NCBI GenBank assembly: GCA_037957365.1
Contig: JARHVA010001923.1
Span: 1,647,501 to 1,711,500, forward strand
Source of the DNA: Torreya grandis
Taxonomy: Eukaryota; Streptophyta; Pinopsida; Cupressales; Taxaceae
Direction of reading: 5' to 3'
Length of the DNA: 64,000 nt
How positions within the stretch are numbered: position 1 is the first letter of the stretch; every line of letters starts with the position of its first letter. Below the pieces are notes generated by a model. That model saw only the letters and a list, made by a program, of their open reading frames with translations, ran no database searches and was not told the origin of the DNA. Made by a program: the position numbers and the translations under genes. Below are positions 62,397 to 64,000 of the stretch, in pieces.

Positions 62397-64000
62397 ATGA
62401 ACATTGGTGGTTCCCCTCCTCTTATCCAACTTAAAATTAATATTACTAAAAATGAAGTAGATATTATTGTTAATCTTACTCACTTTTATTAGTATAATAG
62501 ACCTTATGATTCACATCATATTCTTGAGGTTATAGTTGAGGAAGTAGATAGAGAAATGTTTAAAATTGATTGATACGCTAATCTTAGTAAGCAAACTTAG
62601 TTTCAAATTATAGAAGAAATTCATCTAATTTATCAAGAAAGAGAGCATATTTTAATTACTAATCCTCCATGTAGAGTTAATTTTATTTTTAAAGCTTTTC
62701 ATTTTGATGATTTTATTATTTCATCTGATTATAATCTCCCTACTAATTATAATATAACTACAGGGTTAAACCAACCTAATCAAGTTGTGGAACCTAGTAG
62801 AACTTCCAATGAAAGAACATACTAGTGAGTTTGAGACCTAATTCTAGGTATACAAAATAACAGATATCAAGTAGAACTCACTGATAATAAAGTAGTTTCT
62901 ATTAAATATAATTAAAAAATTCAAGAGAATCTTTGGATTCATATAAATATTATTAGTATCAATGTTCATTTTACTAAATTACCCTCGTTTAAAGGGCTTG
63001 ATATCCTTAAATTCTTAGGAAGTCTTGGTGAATGTTGGAAAGATCACTTAGATGCTTTCAATATAGTTTGTTTTACCCTTGGTATTATTAAATAAAAAGT
63101 TTTATTAAGAGTATTTTCATAAACTTTAGAAGGTAAATCTTATCAATTTTTTATTAGCCTTCCTTCTAGGGCTATTAGTACTCTAAAAAACATAAAAGGC
63201 TGGTTAGAGCTTTTTTTGCTAAACCTAAACAAGATTTAGACTTAGTCAATGAATTTTTAAATATCTCTATTGATCCATGTGACATGGTGTACCATTTTAT
63301 AAATAGATTCACTAAGCTAAATAAAAATATTCTCTATAATATTAGACCATCTAAAATGTTGTCTAGATTATACTTTTGTAATATTTTGCCTAAAAAATAT
63401 AAAATGAATGTAGAAGACAAAGATATTACAGATTATGATGAAATTATTTTTTTATACATAGAGTATAAAATAAATTAAAATGTGTTGGTTTTAAATATAG
63501 AGCTTCCACATGTTTAAATTATAATAATATATAAATTTTAAAAGCCATTCATAATCTTGGAAATGAATTGGTCACCATTAAGCATCAATTAATGATAAAC
63601 CTTATACATCAAGTAAAACTTTTAATTCTCAAAAAAGTAAAAATTAAGAACAAGTTCATTATTTTAATGTTTTTGAATTATATCATGACCCTAAAACTTG
63701 TATAGTGTTAATTTTTTTTAAATTTATTCAAGGAAATGATATTATTTCCATTGACTTTGATAATAATATAAACATGTGTATATCTGATGAATCTTCGAAT
63801 GACATTAAGACTGCTAATGTTTATACTGTACAAATGAGGCAAATAGATTATATTTCTTCTCCAAAAGATAGTTTTAATAATGTTAATAATATAAATTATT
63901 ATTTTAAACCAAATATGCAAGACAAATGTAAATATGCACATAATATTACTACTTTAGACAACACTATAGTAAATTCTTAATATAATAATCCATTGTTTAC
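62397..64000 (+). pseudogene. Second Tat-like gag, runs off the window
   Basis: It starts in frame with MNIGGSPPLIQLKIN and continues colinear with 22337-23940 of the first copy. The capsid region is at about 62930-63470 (LEGKSYQFF, then a 64-codon open stretch 63284-63478). An Asn/Thr/Ser-rich linker follows (63705-63980, with DIKTANVYTVQMRQ), matching the linker before the protease of the first copy. Stops include TGA at an expected Trp (DWYAN-type site near 62571) and TAG at an expected Gln in a site shared with the left copy. The protease should lie just beyond the window. Confidence 0.72.

Noticed and set aside
1..64000. Host genes, tRNA or rRNA genes
   Set aside because: No cloverleaf-like or rRNA-like segment and no host protein motif was found; the tRNA-like matches seen are retroelement primer-binding sites.

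Overview
ORGANISM. The window has no recognisable host gene, rRNA or tRNA. It is very AT-rich and consists almost entirely of decayed LTR retrotransposons of plant type: two Ty1/copia elements, a Tat-like Ty3/gypsy element with an extra RNase H, and a chromodomain-bearing Ty3/gypsy chromovirus. This fits intergenic DNA of a land plant with a large repeat-rich genome. A gymnosperm is possible, but nothing here settles the taxon.

LAYOUT. (1) 1-6353: old AT-rich DNA, mostly unassigned; its right part probably holds the start of a Tat-type LTR. (2) 6354-28229: a Tat-like element on the + strand. Its 5' LTR (6354-9126 plus 21497-22240) is split by a copia insertion; PBS, gag, protease, RNase H, RT, RNase H and integrase remnants follow to 28229. 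(3) 9127-21491: Copia-1 (+ strand), with 470-bp LTRs, unusual TA...TA ends and TSD GTTTC. (4) 13767-19496: Copia-2 (- strand), nested in the RT region of Copia-1, with 696-bp LTRs and TSD CTAAG. (5) 28250-58722: a tandem chromovirus array in the order LTR-A-LTR-B-LTR-C-LTR. It has three internal regions (about 4.0-4.4 kb) and four LTRs (about 4.8-5.2 kb, the first truncated), with a period of about 9.2 kb. (6) 58723-62297: a second Tat LTR colinear with the split one on the left, then 62298-64000: PBS and gag of a second Tat copy running off the window.

HISTORY INFERRED. Tat copies came first. The chromovirus array lies in what appears to be the 3' LTR of the first Tat element, and a deletion at the left junction removed the Tat 3' LTR start and about 1.7 kb of the first chromovirus LTR. 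Copia-1 entered the left Tat LTR; the right Tat LTR preserves the corresponding empty site. Copia-2 then entered Copia-1.

HOW THE PARTS RELATE. All coding regions are gag-pol remnants of retrotransposition cycles (capsid, protease, integrase, RT/RNase H) and none is intact. Most striking are: (a) the Copia-2 polyprotein, which keeps one frame for about 1,353 codons and is broken only by 11 stops, every one where copia proteins have Gln; (b) several inactivating lesions shared by all three chromovirus copies, suggesting the array amplified as DNA after the element was already dead; (c) a triplicated primer-binding site in Copia-2. No previously undescribed functional system was found; the novelty here is in mobile-element structure and decay.
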